From CAWDDA01 sp963813345 (lineage in GTDB: Bacteria; Acidobacteriota; Blastocatellia; RBC074), in the NCBI GenBank assembly GCA_963813345.1, contig CAWEYR010000024.1:310001-374000 (forward strand): DNA of 64,000 nt, read 5' to 3'. The notes below the pieces were generated by a model. It was given only the letters and a program-made list of their open reading frames with translations. It was not told where the DNA came from and ran no database searches. Within the stretch, counting starts at the first letter, position 1, and every line of letters begins with the position of its first letter. Of this stretch, positions 9,921 to 24,018 are shown piece after piece. Made by a program: the position numbers and the translations under genes.

Positions 9921-12507
9921 ATGCCTCAAACACTTACCGATCTTCTCTTCGATTGCCTTCGACGCGGCGACGCCACTGCCTTTGTTCACTGGAAAGGTCT
10001 GCGAGCGATCAAATGGTCTTACGCCGACGTCGCGCACGCCTCAGTTCGATTCGCACGCGAGCTTTCGGTTCGTGGAATCGGACCTCAGGACCGTGTGATC
10101 CTTCAGGGCGCGAATCGCCCGGAATGGGTTGCAGCATTCTTCGGGTGCCTGCTCAATCGTTCCGTCGCAGTTCCTCTCGACAAACAGAGCGCGGCTGACT
10201 TTGTCGAACGCGTTCAGAGACAGGTAGAAGCGCGGCTCGCCGTTCGCGATTCACCCGAAGGCGTCCTCGCCCTTGCAGGTGTACCGCAATTTGCCCTTGA
10301 CGACGTGGGTGGGCTCGGCGATCTGGCGCGCCAGACTGAGCTCGCTAAGCTCGTGCCGGCCGTTCGAGAGTCTGACCTGGCCGAAATCATCTTCACATCA
10401 GGAACAACCTCTGAGCCAAAAGGTGTCCGGCTGACTCACTCGAACTTCAGAGCAAACCTCGAGCCCATCGAGAAAGAAGCCGCGAAGTACTTGAAGTGGG
10501 AAAAGTTCGTTCATCCGATTCGATTTCTGAGCCTGGTGCCTTTGAGCCACGTGTTCGGCCAGTTCATGGGTATGTTCATTCCGATGCATCTCGGGGGAGA
10601 GGTTTACTTTCGCGATTCGTTTCACGCTCAACAAGCGATCGAGACGATCAAACGGTATCGCATTTCAGTGCTCGTCGCGGTTCCCCGAATGCTCGACTCG
10701 CTCCGCAAGCGAATCGAACGCGATCAACTTCCAGGCTCTTTTCGACGTGAACTGCAACGTGCACTCACTGAGCCGGTTGCTCTCCGGTGGATTCGATTTC
10801 GGAGAATTCACAATCAACTTGGATGGAAATTCTGGGCGGTGATTTCTGGAGGAGCGCCGCTCAGCGCTGAAACAGAGGAGTTCTTCCGGGCGCTCGGATT
10901 CGCGGTATTACAGGGTTATGGAATGACTGAGACCGCATCGGTGATATCGATCCCTCATCCATTCAAAATGGTCCGTCATTCAATCGGGAAACCATTGCCT
11001 GAACATCAAGTGGGCCTTAGCGCAGAAGGCGAGATTCTGGTCCGCGGTCCGAGCGTCAGTACCGGCTACTGGATGTCAGGTAACGAAGGAGGTACACATC
11101 TCGTAGACAAGGACGGATGGCTCCACACCGGAGACCTGGGAACGATGGACCCGTACGGAAACGTCTTCTTCAGGGGCAGAAAGAAAGAGACTATCGTACT
11201 CGCATCAGGGCTGAAGGTATTTCCGGACGACCTCGAGGCTGTGCTCAACCAGCAGCCGGAGATTGAGCAGTCTGCGATCGTCAGTGTTGAAGGTCCGCAA
11301 GGTGCAGAACCCTTCGCAGCAATCATCTTCAAACCAGATTACGCAAGTGCCAGCAATGCAGAAGACGTCGTAGCGCGCGCTAACGCCGCGCTCGCAGAGT
11401 TCCAGCACATTCGCCGATGGATGATCTGGCCTGATCGCGACTTCCCGCGTACGACGTCGACCCAAAAGGTCATCAAACGTCTGATTGCCGAACGCGCAGA
11501 GCGGCATATCGGCGACGCCGCTAAAAGCATATTCGTCGGAGATGAGAACGGGATCGCTTGTCCTCGATCAGATCAAACGGATAACGGGAGATGTGCGCAC
11601 ACGCTCGGATGCGCAGGCAAATCTTTCAACGGATTTGAAGCTCGATTCACTTGCGCGCATGGAGTTACTCACGTCGCTTGAAGAACGTTTTCAGATCGAG
11701 CTCGATGAAACGGCCGTTACCGCAGCAAGCACACTCGGCGATCTTGAACGAATGATCCAGGCTACGGCAGAAACTCAAGCTCAGGTTGACGTCAAGGAAG
11801 ACTATCCTTACCCGACATGGACGCTGAGGTGGCCTGCAACGTGGGTCCGTGCAATCGCACAGTTTCTATTGATTACGCCTCTGGCAAAGATACTCTGTCC
11901 ACGTGAGGTGAGAGGCGCAGATGTTGTTGAGCATCTCAACGGACCCCTGCTCTTTCTGTCCAATCACATTACGTCGGTTGATCCAGTTGTGATTGCATCG
12001 GCGCTTTCCAGACAACGGCGCCAGAATCTGGCCGTAGCGATGGCGGGTGAGCTTTTGCGCGATTGGCGGAAGCCAGCGCGAACGCGCTCCTTCCCGCTGC
12101 GTATTGTGGATCGAATCAAATATGTGCTCGTCACTTGTCTCTTCAATGTTTTCCCGATGCCTCAGACAAGTGGATTCCGTCGCAGTTTCGCTTATGCTGC
12201 AGATGCGGTCGATCGAGGATACAGCATTCTGGTTTTTCCGGAAGGCGTTCGCACGACAACAGGCTTGATGAGTCCTTTCAGGGCAGGAACCGGGCTGCTC
12301 ATGAAGGAGCTGAATATTCCCGTAGTACCCGTAGCTATCCAGGGATTATTTGAGTTGAAGAAGGCTGAGCGAAGATCGGCACGTCAGGGCGATGTGAGCG
12401 TATGCTTCGGGAGTCCAATACTTCCGGAGCTGTCAGATGATCCCGCAGCGCTTTTGCAAGAGGTCGAAGCGAGAGTCAGACTCCTGCAGGGCGACGGTAA
12501 TCACTAG
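9921..12507 (+). CDS. acyl-activating enzyme / acyl carrier / PlsC acyltransferase (split by frame change)
   Basis: The first part (from ATG 9921, about 550 residues) is an AMP-forming acyl-CoA/acyl-ACP synthetase: FTSGTTSEPKGV is the phosphate-binding motif, GYGMTETA the A5 motif and DGWLHTGDLG the A7 motif. In a second frame from about 11540 follow a carrier domain (LKLDSLARMELL, Ser being the phosphopantetheine site) and a PlsC-type acyltransferase with SNHITSVDP (close to the usual NHxxxxD motif) and VFPEGVRTTTG. Together they resemble Aas-type acylating proteins that activate a fatty acid, load it on a carrier and esterify a lysophospholipid. A one-base change near 11540 would give a single chain of about 860 residues; two overlapping genes remain possible. 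An apparent upstream extension of the frame to 9750 only reads the repeat. Confidence 0.85.
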
Positions 12508-12634
12508 CGATTTCTGCACTGCATTTTCGGACTTGTTTGAGCAATTTCTTTAGGATTAGTCTTGGAACAGAAAAATGTCGATTACGGTGGTTGAAACGAT
12601 TCGGCCCGGATAAGGGATAGGACGCGAGGGAAAT

Positions 12635-13816
12635 ATGAACATACTGAATGATGAAACCAGCGCATCTCGATCTGTCAGCCGCCGCGCCTTTCTTCACACA
12701 GGTGCCCTCGCATTGGCTGTCAGCGGGTTAAGCAAACGAAGTAACGCCGCAGCCGAAGCTGTCGAGTGGCGAAATCAGCAATCCGGAATGGCTTATCGTC
12801 GATTGGGGCGCACTGGTTTGATGGTCTCAGAAGTCATCTGTGGTGGCGACCCGATCAAACTGGATAATTATCAACATCTGAATCTGGCGCTGGAGATGGG
12901 CCTGAACTACCTCGACATGGCGCCCTCCTATAATCAAGGCAAGTGCGAAGAAGCTTACGGCAAACTGCTCGCAGGTTCTTCGCTAAAGCGCGAGAAGGTT
13001 TTTCTGACGACCAAGATCAGCAGCTTCAATCGGCTGGTCGGACAGATGTATCAAGACACTTTCAATGGCCTGCCGCAGGAAAAGAAGGATGCGATCATGA
13101 AACGCGCGGCCGAGATGCGGCGACAGCGCGAGGTCGAGAAGCCCGGCTACTTCCTGACATACTTCCCGAATCAAGCTAACGGATTCGATCTGGCCTACCT
13201 GCGCGGCGCGATGCTCGAGGATTACAGGCACAAGGTCGAAGGTAGCGGGCATTGCCGCAGATTCATCACGGAGTCGCTGGAAGCCAGTTTGAAGCGTGTT
13301 GGCACTGACTATTTCGATATTCTGATGTGTCCGCATGGCGCGAACTCTCCCGAAGACCTGGAGTGTCCTGAAATTATCGAGACTTTTCAGCAGTTGAAGA
13401 AGCAGGGCAAAGTACGTTTTCTCGGAGTGACCTCGCATAATGACCCAGCGGGTGTATTGCGCGCCGCGACGTCTTCAGGCTCTTACGATGTGGCGATGAT
13501 CGCTTACAACGTGATCAACGGAGGTTATCTCGAAGAAGCCATTCGACAGGCCGCCGATAAGGGCATGGGTGTGATTTCAATGAAAGCCGCGCATGCGGTC
13601 GCCACGCATCACACGGCCTTACAGCCCATTCCCGATTGGCGCTTGCAGAAGATTCACCGAATCGTGCCCGGTGACATGAAAGCGCCGATGAAGGCGTATC
13701 TTTGGGCCTTGCAGAACTCGAACGTCTCGGCGGTGATCTCGAATCTATGGGATCAAACGTTTATCAAGGAGAACCTGTCGCTGGCGGGCAAGAAGGTTCA
13801 ATTGATGCCCGCCTGA
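12635..13816 (+). CDS. Tat-exported aldo/keto reductase
   Basis: Intact 393-residue protein. The N-terminus has a twin-arginine signal (SVSRRAFLHTGALALAVSG), so it is probably exported folded. The mature part is an aldo/keto reductase: RRLGRTGLMVSEVICGG, then Asp94 and Tyr99 in NYLDMAPSYNQG, Lys127 in FLTTKI, and His234 in MCPHGANS form the catalytic tetrad. An NADPH-dependent oxidoreductase role is expected from the family; the substrate is unknown. A start-proximal GCGAGGGAA can serve as ribosome-binding site. The insert around residues 130-190 is longer than in compact family members. It converges on mtnA with a 6-bp gap. Confidence 0.9.
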   Translation: MNILNDETSASRSVSRRAFLHTGALALAVSGLSKRSNAAAEAVEWRNQQSGMAYRRLGRTGLMVSEVICGGDPIKLDNYQHLNLALEMGLNYLDMAPSYNQGKCEEAYGKLLAGSSLKREKVFLTTKISSFNRLVGQMYQDTFNGLPQEKKDAIMKRAAEMRRQREVEKPGYFLTYFPNQANGFDLAYLRGAMLEDYRHKVEGSGHCRRFITESLEASLKRVGTDYFDILMCPHGANSPEDLECPEIIETFQQLKKQGKVRFLGVTSHNDPAGVLRAATSSGSYDVAMIAYNVINGGYLEEAIRQAADKGMGVISMKAAHAVATHHTALQPIPDWRLQKIHRIVPGDMKAPMKAYLWALQNSNVSAVISNLWDQTFIKENLSLAGKKVQLMPA

Positions 13817-13822
13817 GTTCTC

Positions 13823-14905
13823 CTAGCCAGAGGTTGCCACTGGGACCGCTGAAGATTCCGCCTGAAGGCGGTACAACGTACTAAGAGATTGTTTGTAGTC
13901 GGGGCGGGCTACGCCGAGCTCAGTGATGATCGCAGTCACGTATCGGTTTGGAGTGACGTCGAAGGCGGGATTGGCGATCACAATGCCCGCGGGAGCAAGT
14001 TGAACGCCACCGACATGTGTTACTTCGTCACTGTGACGTTCTTCGATCGGGATTTCATCCCCGGATGCAATCGAGAGATCTAAGGTCGAAATAGGCGCTG
14101 CGACATAAAAGGGTATCCCGTTCTCTTTGGCAAGCACCGCAACCGAGTAAGTTCCGATCTTGTTTGCAACGTCGCCGTTAGCGGCTATCCGGTCAGCACC
14201 GACGATGACGCAATCAACCTCTCCCTGCTTCATGAAGTGGCCGGCCATGCTGTCGGTGATCAGAGTCACCGGAATTCCATCCTTGGAAAGTTCCCAGGCC
14301 GTAAGCCTGGCACCCTGCAGGAAAGGCCGTGTCTCATCGGCAAGAACAGCTACACTCTTGCCGGCTTCGACCGCCGCGCGAATTACGCCGAGCGCCGTAC
14401 CATAGCCAGCGGTTGCGAGGGCTCCTGCGTTGCAATGCGTCAGTACGCGTGCCCCGTCGTCAATCAGGTCAGCTCCGAACTGCCCCATTCGCTGATTGAT
14501 GTCAACGTCCTCGGTGTGCATCCGCTTTGCTTCGTCTATCAAGCGCTGACGAATCGATGTCAGCGGCAGCTGCTCATTTCGGAGTTTCGTAAAGAGCGTC
14601 TTCATTCGCTCGATAGCCCAGAAAAGGTTGACCGCGGTAGGACGAGTCGATGCGAGCAGATCGCAGATACTGTCGAACTCGATCTCAAAAGCGTCCGGAT
14701 CGTCTGTCTTTATGTCGCGCGCGCCGAGTGCGACACCCATTGCGGCGGCGATACCGATCGCTGGAGCGCCGCGAATCACCATGTCTTTGATTGCCCCGGC
14801 AACATCTTCATAGGTTCGAAAAACCGGGTAGAGTTCCTGTGTCGGGAGGCGGCGCTGATCGATCATCACAACGCCTTCGTCTGTCCAGTAAAGTGTCTTT
14901 ATCAT
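13823..14905 (-). CDS. mtnA: S-methyl-5-thioribose-1-phosphate isomerase
   Basis: Methionine salvage enzyme that isomerises methylthioribose-1-phosphate to methylthioribulose-1-phosphate. Starting at MIKTLYWTDE (ATG 14903-14905), Cys158 in THCNAGALAT and Asp238 in IVGADRIAANGDVANK match the catalytic pair of the family, which belongs to the eIF2B-alpha-like fold. The open frame extends further upstream to 15037, but those 44 codons read an inverted repeat and are not counted. The last residues after VARPDYKQ (SLSTLYRLQAESSAVPVATSG) are encoded through a small family E hairpin, so the original C-terminus was probably shorter. No other methionine-salvage gene is adjacent; an MtnX-like phosphatase lies 33 kb away. 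Confidence 0.95.
   Translation of the reverse strand: MIKTLYWTDEGVVMIDQRRLPTQELYPVFRTYEDVAGAIKDMVIRGAPAIGIAAAMGVALGARDIKTDDPDAFEIEFDSICDLLASTRPTAVNLFWAIERMKTLFTKLRNEQLPLTSIRQRLIDEAKRMHTEDVDINQRMGQFGADLIDDGARVLTHCNAGALATAGYGTALGVIRAAVEAGKSVAVLADETRPFLQGARLTAWELSKDGIPVTLITDSMAGHFMKQGEVDCVIVGADRIAANGDVANKIGTYSVAVLAKENGIPFYVAAPISTLDLSIASGDEIPIEERHSDEVTHVGGVQLAPAGIVIANPAFDVTPNRYVTAIITELGVARPDYKQSLSTLYRLQAESSAVPVATSG
13856..13881. repeat. family E hairpin inside the mtnA 3' end
   Basis: CCGCCTGAAGGCGG at 13858-13871 is followed by TACAACGTA. On the minus strand it is read in frame as part of the mtnA tail. An almost identical copy is at 42171-42194. Confidence 0.85.
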
Positions 14906-14930
14906 ATATGTTTTATCAAATGTCTCACGA

Positions 14931-15043
14931 GAAGCCGCGAAGAATTTGTCGAAGATATAAGATCTGTCATTTGAGATTGAGTCTTTGTCTTCGCGTACTT
15001 CGCGGCTTCGCATGCAAATCTCAATCTCAAATCTCAAATGACA
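14931..15043. repeat. compound inverted repeat upstream of mtnA
   Basis: GAAGCCGCGAAG (14931-14942) pairs with CTTCGCGGCTTC (14998-15009), and TGTCATTTGAGATTGAG (14965-14981) pairs with CTCAATCTCAAA...CTCAAATGACA (15019-15043), where a 7-nt unit CTCAAAT is duplicated. The two pairs interlock rather than nest, so only one can form at a time. It fills the space between mtnA and the anti-sigma gene. Confidence 0.75.
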
Positions 15044-15054
15044 AATGAAATGCT

Positions 15055-15882
15055 TTACAACGAACCCACAAGATACAACTGCCCTGTAGGCTGCTCCGAG
15101 CCGCCCCGAGGTTCGAGCGTCAGTCCCGCGGCCGCTACATTCGCAGCAATATCGGACGGAAGCTCAAGCGTCAAACGTGCCTGGTCGAGGTTGACCGAAT
15201 CGAGCAGGGCAGCGCTGACTTTTCGCTGATCTTTAGTGATGTACCAGAACTGATACTGCTTATCCGTCGGAGCCGCAGGAAGGTTATAGAAAAAAATGAC
15301 CCACTGCTGCCTTCGCTTGTCCCAGAAGAGCTTGGCAGATGCCTGCGGTGACACCGCTCCGCCGCTCAGCGCCACCATCTGGGCAGCTCTCGCTACGATC
15401 TGATCCATCTCAGCCTTCCGGGCCAGAAACTCCTGTTCCTTCGTGCGCAATTCACCAGTCAGCCTGCCTACCTCAGCTTCGAGCTTCCTGTTGTCGCGAT
15501 AGAGAAAAGCGCTCGCGATCGCCAGAATCAAGGCTGCCGCCAGCGGCAGGAGATACCACACCGGCTTTGACCGCGTACCGACGTCGCGCGATCCAATAGT
15601 AGTCCGTGCCCCTTCCTGCGCTTCACGCGATATCCGTCGCATGAGCTCTGCCTTGAGTGCAGGATCAGGCGATGCCGGATCGAGCCCGAGCGGCAGTTGC
15701 GCGGCGGTCTCGTTCCATGCCTCGAGCTCGGCTTCGATTTCACGGCGCGCTTCAGGGTCTGCATTCTCAATGCGCCGCTTGAAGGCGTGAGCGGTTACTG
15801 CATCCAGTGCACCAATGGCATAGAGCGGAGCCATTTCATCGGCCTCAGCTTTGGTGACTGGTCTTTGTGTCTCGTCGTCCAC
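15055..15882 (-). CDS. anti-sigma factor, RskA-like
   Basis: A 275-residue membrane protein. The cytoplasmic N-terminal part (EMAPLYAIGALDAVTAHAFKRRIENAD) resembles the anti-sigma domain that holds a sigma factor. One transmembrane segment (VWYLLPLAAALILAIASAF, about 108-127) is followed by a short coiled coil (DNRKLEAEVGRLTGELRTKEQEF) and an anti-sigma-K C-terminal domain (KLFWDKRRQQWVIFFYNLPAAP...QYQFWYITKDQ). Such proteins release a sigma factor on regulated proteolysis. The usual cognate ECF sigma gene is not adjacent: neighbours are mtnA and a cytochrome gene. The only sigma factor in the window is at the far right edge. Confidence 0.85.
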   Translation of the reverse strand: MDDETQRPVTKAEADEMAPLYAIGALDAVTAHAFKRRIENADPEARREIEAELEAWNETAAQLPLGLDPASPDPALKAELMRRISREAQEGARTTIGSRDVGTRSKPVWYLLPLAAALILAIASAFLYRDNRKLEAEVGRLTGELRTKEQEFLARKAEMDQIVARAAQMVALSGGAVSPQASAKLFWDKRRQQWVIFFYNLPAAPTDKQYQFWYITKDQRKVSAALLDSVNLDQARLTLELPSDIAANVAAAGLTLEPRGGSEQPTGQLYLVGSL

Positions 15883-15969
15883 CTTGTGTCTTCTACCCTC
15901 ACTTGAGAGTACGCAAGTCCTGCAGTTTCAGATTCCTTCGTGACAATCGTGTGGTCTCTCAAACTCCAA

Positions 15970-16672
15970 TTACTTCAGTGTTCTCAAGAACGCCACAATG
16001 TACCAGCGCTGCTCGTCGGTGAACCGTACCCGATTCGCCGGCATCGGGGAGCGTCCATTGGTGATCTTCCAGAAAAGCTCACCATCGCTATTCGCCTGTA
16101 CGACTTTGCTCGCCAGATTGGTCGGCTTCGGCTTGAAGGTTTGTGACATGTAGCCGTTGCCATAACCCCTTTGGCCATGACAGTCGACACAGCGCTGATT
16201 GTAATAGTACTGGCCCAGTTTCGCGGCGTCCGGTTTATCCTTGAACGGATTCACAAGATCCGCTCGCCTCGGCCGCGGCCTGCCAGTGCTGCTTTATCTT
16301 GCCGTTCTCCATGATGATGCGGTGGTGTTGGACGCGGCGGCAGCGGATCACCAGGCGTCGGTGTTGGCTTGTAGGGCGTTCTGACCACGTTGGATAGCCC
16401 GCCACCACGACCCGCGCCTGCAGACGTGTCCGCCGAGCCTGGAACTGTAACCGATGGCGCTGCTGCCGCTGGTGTACCTGCTACGGGCGAAGGAGCAGCA
16501 ATCGGAGATACGGGGGAACTGGCCGCAACCGGCGACGGTGAAGCCGGGAGAATTTCCCGGACTCTTTTACTACCGTGTCCTCACCTGAACAACTTGCCGT
16601 GCAAACAAGCAGGGCACACAGCACGAGCGTTATGAGTCCTGAGCCGTAGGCTCTTTTAGTACCGAATGACAT
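15970..16672 (-). CDS. c-type cytochrome, probable lipoprotein (frameshifted)
   Basis: The last 94 residues (from a GTG/ATG near 16254) carry the haem-binding motif CVDCH and a distal methionine in GRSPMPANR, typical of a small monohaem class I cytochrome c. Upstream in shifting frames is a signal peptide ending LVCTASCSG, then a long Pro/Ala/Ser-rich linker (SPVAASSPVSPIAAPSPV; TPTPGDPLPPRPTPP) and a short segment MENGKIKQHWQAAAEASG. Read together with at least two frame changes (near 16550 at GGGAAATTCTCCC, and near 16262) they make one tethered periplasmic cytochrome of about 230 residues. Its electron partner cannot be told. The oxidase operon is 35 kb away. Confidence 0.75.
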
Positions 16673-16748
16673 ATTACTCCAGAATGAAGCCTGTTACTGA
16701 TTGGGCTTAAATTGAGATATTAGTAAGACCTGACACTTCGCACAAGCG

Positions 16749-17714
16749 TCAACTGGACCAGGCGCAGGTCGAAAGTCCGGCGGCGGCGGCATAAGCAGAG
16801 AATGGAGAGGTGGGTTGCCCGCGCAATCCAAGTTGTTCCGGATCAAGCGAAGCGACAGGCGCTTCAACAGCTTGAGTCAGGATTTCGCGAAAACGATTCC
16901 GGTCCCCAGCGTTTCCAATGACGAGCAGGCTTCCGATGCTTGCCGCCTCACCTCGAGGCACAATCCGATCCCGATAGAAGACCATCAGTCGAAAGAACTC
17001 GTCATCCTGTTCGTGGCTCGAGCAGACGACCTGACGGACAAGCACCGGTTCGCCTCGGCGGACGATTACTGTCACAAATCCGCGCTCGTTGAGGCTGACA
17101 AGGACCTGATCGCCATCGACGCGGCTCCGGACAAGCCATTGTGCCTCCGCCAGATAGTCCGGCATCGTTAAGCCGACCTGCCAGTCCAGCGCCTTGAAAA
17201 TGCGTTCATACTGCTCCATCACGCGGCGATGGGCTGCTGTTACAAACCACTGACTTCCGCCCGGATGCGAACCAGCGAAACTAAGACGTCGTTTTGAGAT
17301 CCGCAGCTCTTCAGATTTGAGCCCCACGCTTCTCTCGATTCTCCAGTCAAGCATCTGCGCGACTTCATTGTGTGACTCAGGAGGATGCTCAAAGTCGACT
17401 ACAACACTCCGGACTGCGGTCTGAGGGAGTGCGACGGCGACGCGACGTAAACGCTCCAGACCAGCGCGGGAAATAAGCTGCTCGATTGACTGCAGGAATG
17501 CCGGTTCATCTGTGACGTTCGGCTGTGTGAATTCGGGTTGAACAAGACCGGCAGCCAGGCCAACTACCGACAGTCTCACAAGCTCGAACTCGCGTTGCCG
17601 GCGTTTGAGCGAAACGAGAGCCAGTTGCGATTCACCGATCGAGACCGCAGTCCGTGGATATGATGGCGTCGTGAGAAAATCCCAGGTGTCTGAGAGAACA
17701 GGAATTTGAGGCAT
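16749..17714 (-). CDS. PilM-like pilus/secretion assembly protein
   Basis: A 321-residue protein with features of the actin-like PilM/GspL fold: N-terminal RTAVSIGESQLALVSLKRR, then RVAVALPQTAVRSVVVDFEHPPESHNEVAQMLDWRIERSVGL, a segment typical of PilM-type proteins, and a C-terminal SLLVIGNAGDRNRFREILTQAV. It is the last gene of the leftward F-E-secretin-pseudopilin cluster and starts 2 bp after the preceding pseudopilin stop. PilM normally sits on the cytoplasmic face and links the assembly ATPase to membrane partners PilN/PilO; no PilN or PilO gene is visible here. Assignment is by context and general pattern, so moderate. Confidence 0.65.
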   Translation of the reverse strand: MPQIPVLSDTWDFLTTPSYPRTAVSIGESQLALVSLKRRQREFELVRLSVVGLAAGLVQPEFTQPNVTDEPAFLQSIEQLISRAGLERLRRVAVALPQTAVRSVVVDFEHPPESHNEVAQMLDWRIERSVGLKSEELRISKRRLSFAGSHPGGSQWFVTAAHRRVMEQYERIFKALDWQVGLTMPDYLAEAQWLVRSRVDGDQVLVSLNERGFVTVIVRRGEPVLVRQVVCSSHEQDDEFFRLMVFYRDRIVPRGEAASIGSLLVIGNAGDRNRFREILTQAVEAPVASLDPEQLGLRGQPTSPFSAYAAAAGLSTCAWSS

Positions 17715-17716
17715 GA

Positions 17717-18146
17717 TCAGTATTCACTATAAGCTTTTCCGGTAGAGTCAGCTCCTTCAGCACTGCTCTTGACGTCTTTTATACCGGGTGGAACGTCGGG
17801 GGACGTGGTCTCTGTCTCCATCTCGGTTCTCCACCCGTCGGACGTGTTGGCAACCGGGTCGATGGGGATGTTCCGCAGATATCCTGCACTCACCAGCTCG
17901 TCAAGTGTGGCCGGAGCTCGCTCTTTGTCCACTGTGTACTTATCGATTGCCCGGCGCATCTCATCGAGATTCTGCTTGAGTACGACTTCCTTGGCGCGCT
18001 TGATATGCGTGATATAGATCGGAATTGCGACTGCCAGAAGAATGGCAATCACCGTCATCACGATCACAAGCTCCATGAGCGTGAATCCGCGAGACCGCGG
18101 CAGCCCGATCGTTCAATTGTCTTAACCTGAGACTCTTACTCAACAC
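17717..18146 (-). CDS. type II secretion/type IV pilin-like protein, third in row (probable frameshift)
   Basis: The core frame begins RGFTLMELVIVMTVIAILLAVAIPIY, a class III prepilin signal with the N-methylation motif and hydrophobic helix. Only the internal Met is available as ATG in this frame. The basic leader MLSKSLRLRQLNDRAAAVSR lies in another frame from 18146, so a one-base change near 18085 is likely. The body (KQNLDEMRRAIDKYTVDKERAPATLDELVSAGYLRNIPIDP) has the GspG pattern. The C-terminus is shorter and more charged than in the two neighbours and lacks their shared final motif. Exported to the inner membrane and processed by a prepilin peptidase not present here. Confidence 0.8.
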
Positions 18147-18151
18147 ACTTG

Positions 18152-18661
18152 CTACCAGTCCTTATACCGCGACCCGTTGAGCGCGGTTTGTTCACTCTGC
18201 GAGTAAACGTCGTACACATTCTGACTGCCCCAGGAGAACGAATCAGGTTCATCTTCATCCGACCGCAGACCCCATTCGATGTTTCCCGTAAAGGGATCCA
18301 CCGGGATTGCCCTCAAATAACGGATCGTCCTTTCCGAATTGGGAGGATGAATTCCTTCCACCAGTCGATCGAGCGTCGGCGGAAAACAGTTGTCGCCGAC
18401 CCTGCGATCGAGCGGGCTTACAAGTCCTCTTTCGCAATCGAGTTTGTAGCGATCAATTGCATCTCTCATCTGCTTGAGAGCGTACTTCAATTCCGTCTCC
18501 TTGCGTCTCCGGCCCTCATTCCGGGTAATCGGCATTGCGAGACCCACAAGAATTGCAAGAATCGCTAAAACCAGAATCAGCTCGAGAAACGAGAAACCCG
18601 AGACCCTTTCCCTCGACCTCGACGGCAATTTCAAGAGCTCTCGTTCCCGGGCTTTCCACAT
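18152..18661 (-). CDS. type II secretion/type IV pilin-like protein, second in row
   Basis: A 169-residue pseudopilin. After a basic leader, GFSFLELILVLAILAILVGLAMP is the prepilin cleavage and helix region. The body KYALKQMRDAIDRYKLDCERG...TLDRLVEGIHPP and RYLRAIPVDPFTG are GspG-like. It ends SQNVYDVYSQSEQTALNGSRY, the same motif as the neighbouring gene. Two cysteines (in LDCERG and DNCFPP) are conserved with that neighbour and may form a disulfide. It starts at the stop of the upstream pseudopilin. Confidence 0.88.
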   Translation of the reverse strand: MWKARERELLKLPSRSRERVSGFSFLELILVLAILAILVGLAMPITRNEGRRRKETELKYALKQMRDAIDRYKLDCERGLVSPLDRRVGDNCFPPTLDRLVEGIHPPNSERTIRYLRAIPVDPFTGNIEWGLRSDEDEPDSFSWGSQNVYDVYSQSEQTALNGSRYKDW

Positions 18662-19129
18662 CTACCATTCCCTGTATTTCGTGCCGTTGAGCCCGGTATC
18701 AGTGCTCAGACTGTACACATCGAATACGTTCTTGCCACCCCAGGATTCGTTGTCAGGACTGTCCTGAATCGCCTTCTTACCCCATTCGGCTTTGCCAGTC
18801 ATAGGATCCACAGGAATCCTTCGCAGATATCTGATCGTGATTTCCTTGTTTGGTGGACGAATCCCCTCGACGAGTGTTTCGAGATCAGGCGGATAGCAGA
18901 GACTTCCCTCCTGCTGATCGAGTACTCCGACGAGTTTTCGATACTCACAATCGACGAAATAGGCATCAATCGCTTTGCGAATCGTCCGCAGATTCTGTCT
19001 GAGAACATACTCGCGCTCGCGCTTGATTGAATTCTTCATGTATGGAATCGCCGCAACAGCGACTATCGAAAGAACTCCAAGCGTGATGATCAACTCAAGG
19101 AGCGTGAAGCCCCTTGAGCCCTTCTTCAA
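18662..19129 (-). CDS. type II secretion/type IV pilin-like protein, first in row
   Basis: A 155-residue pseudopilin with a short leader MKKGSRGFTLLELIITLGVLSI, where Gly-Phe marks the prepilin peptidase site and Glu is at position +5. The soluble part has LRQNLRTIRKAIDAYFVDCEYR, ETLVEGIRPPNKEITIRYLRR and IPVDPMTG, and ends GKNVFDVYSLSTDTGLNGTKY. Sequence pattern and cysteines parallel the next gene, which points to tandem duplication. Follows the secretin gene by about 50 bp. Confidence 0.9.
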   Translation of the reverse strand: MKKGSRGFTLLELIITLGVLSIVAVAAIPYMKNSIKREREYVLRQNLRTIRKAIDAYFVDCEYRKLVGVLDQQEGSLCYPPDLETLVEGIRPPNKEITIRYLRRIPVDPMTGKAEWGKKAIQDSPDNESWGGKNVFDVYSLSTDTGLNGTKYREW

Positions 19130-19181
19130 TTTCGTTTGATCCTGTACTTCCCACGCTTGAGTCCAAATTCACGTGAAGTGC

Positions 19182-22180
<2,999 letters not shown>

Positions 22181-22210
22181 AACTTCCCTTCGACTTTCCA
22201 AGATAGTGGC

Positions 22211-22340
22211 CAGTGGGTCAGTGGTCAGTGGCAGTGAACAGTGTATGGAGTTCAAGCTTTAGCTTGCTCTTGGCACGCTCGCTATCAAGCAGCAAGCTAA
22301 AGCTTGAACTCCATACACTGACCACTGACCACCTGACCAC
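22211..22340. repeat. palindromic repeat, family A copy 2, with GTGGTCAGTGG units
   Basis: Perfect 30-nt arms at 22239-22268 and 22291-22320 contain the family A core plus copy-specific flanks. Outside them are GGTCAGTGGTCAGTGG (left) and ACCACTGACCACCTGACC (right). The element lies between the gspE-like stop and the secretin start, inside the apparent operon. Confidence 0.92.
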
Positions 22341-22348
22341 TCTTCTTC

Positions 22349-23974
<1,626 letters not shown>

Positions 23975-24018
23975 AACGCCTCAAGACTATTGACATCCCT
24001 GTCATCGTTACTGTGCAC

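Noticed and set aside
14906..15037. 44-residue N-terminal extension of mtnA
   Set aside because: These codons lie in an inverted repeat, and active-site numbering fits the family only from the ATG at 14903-14905.
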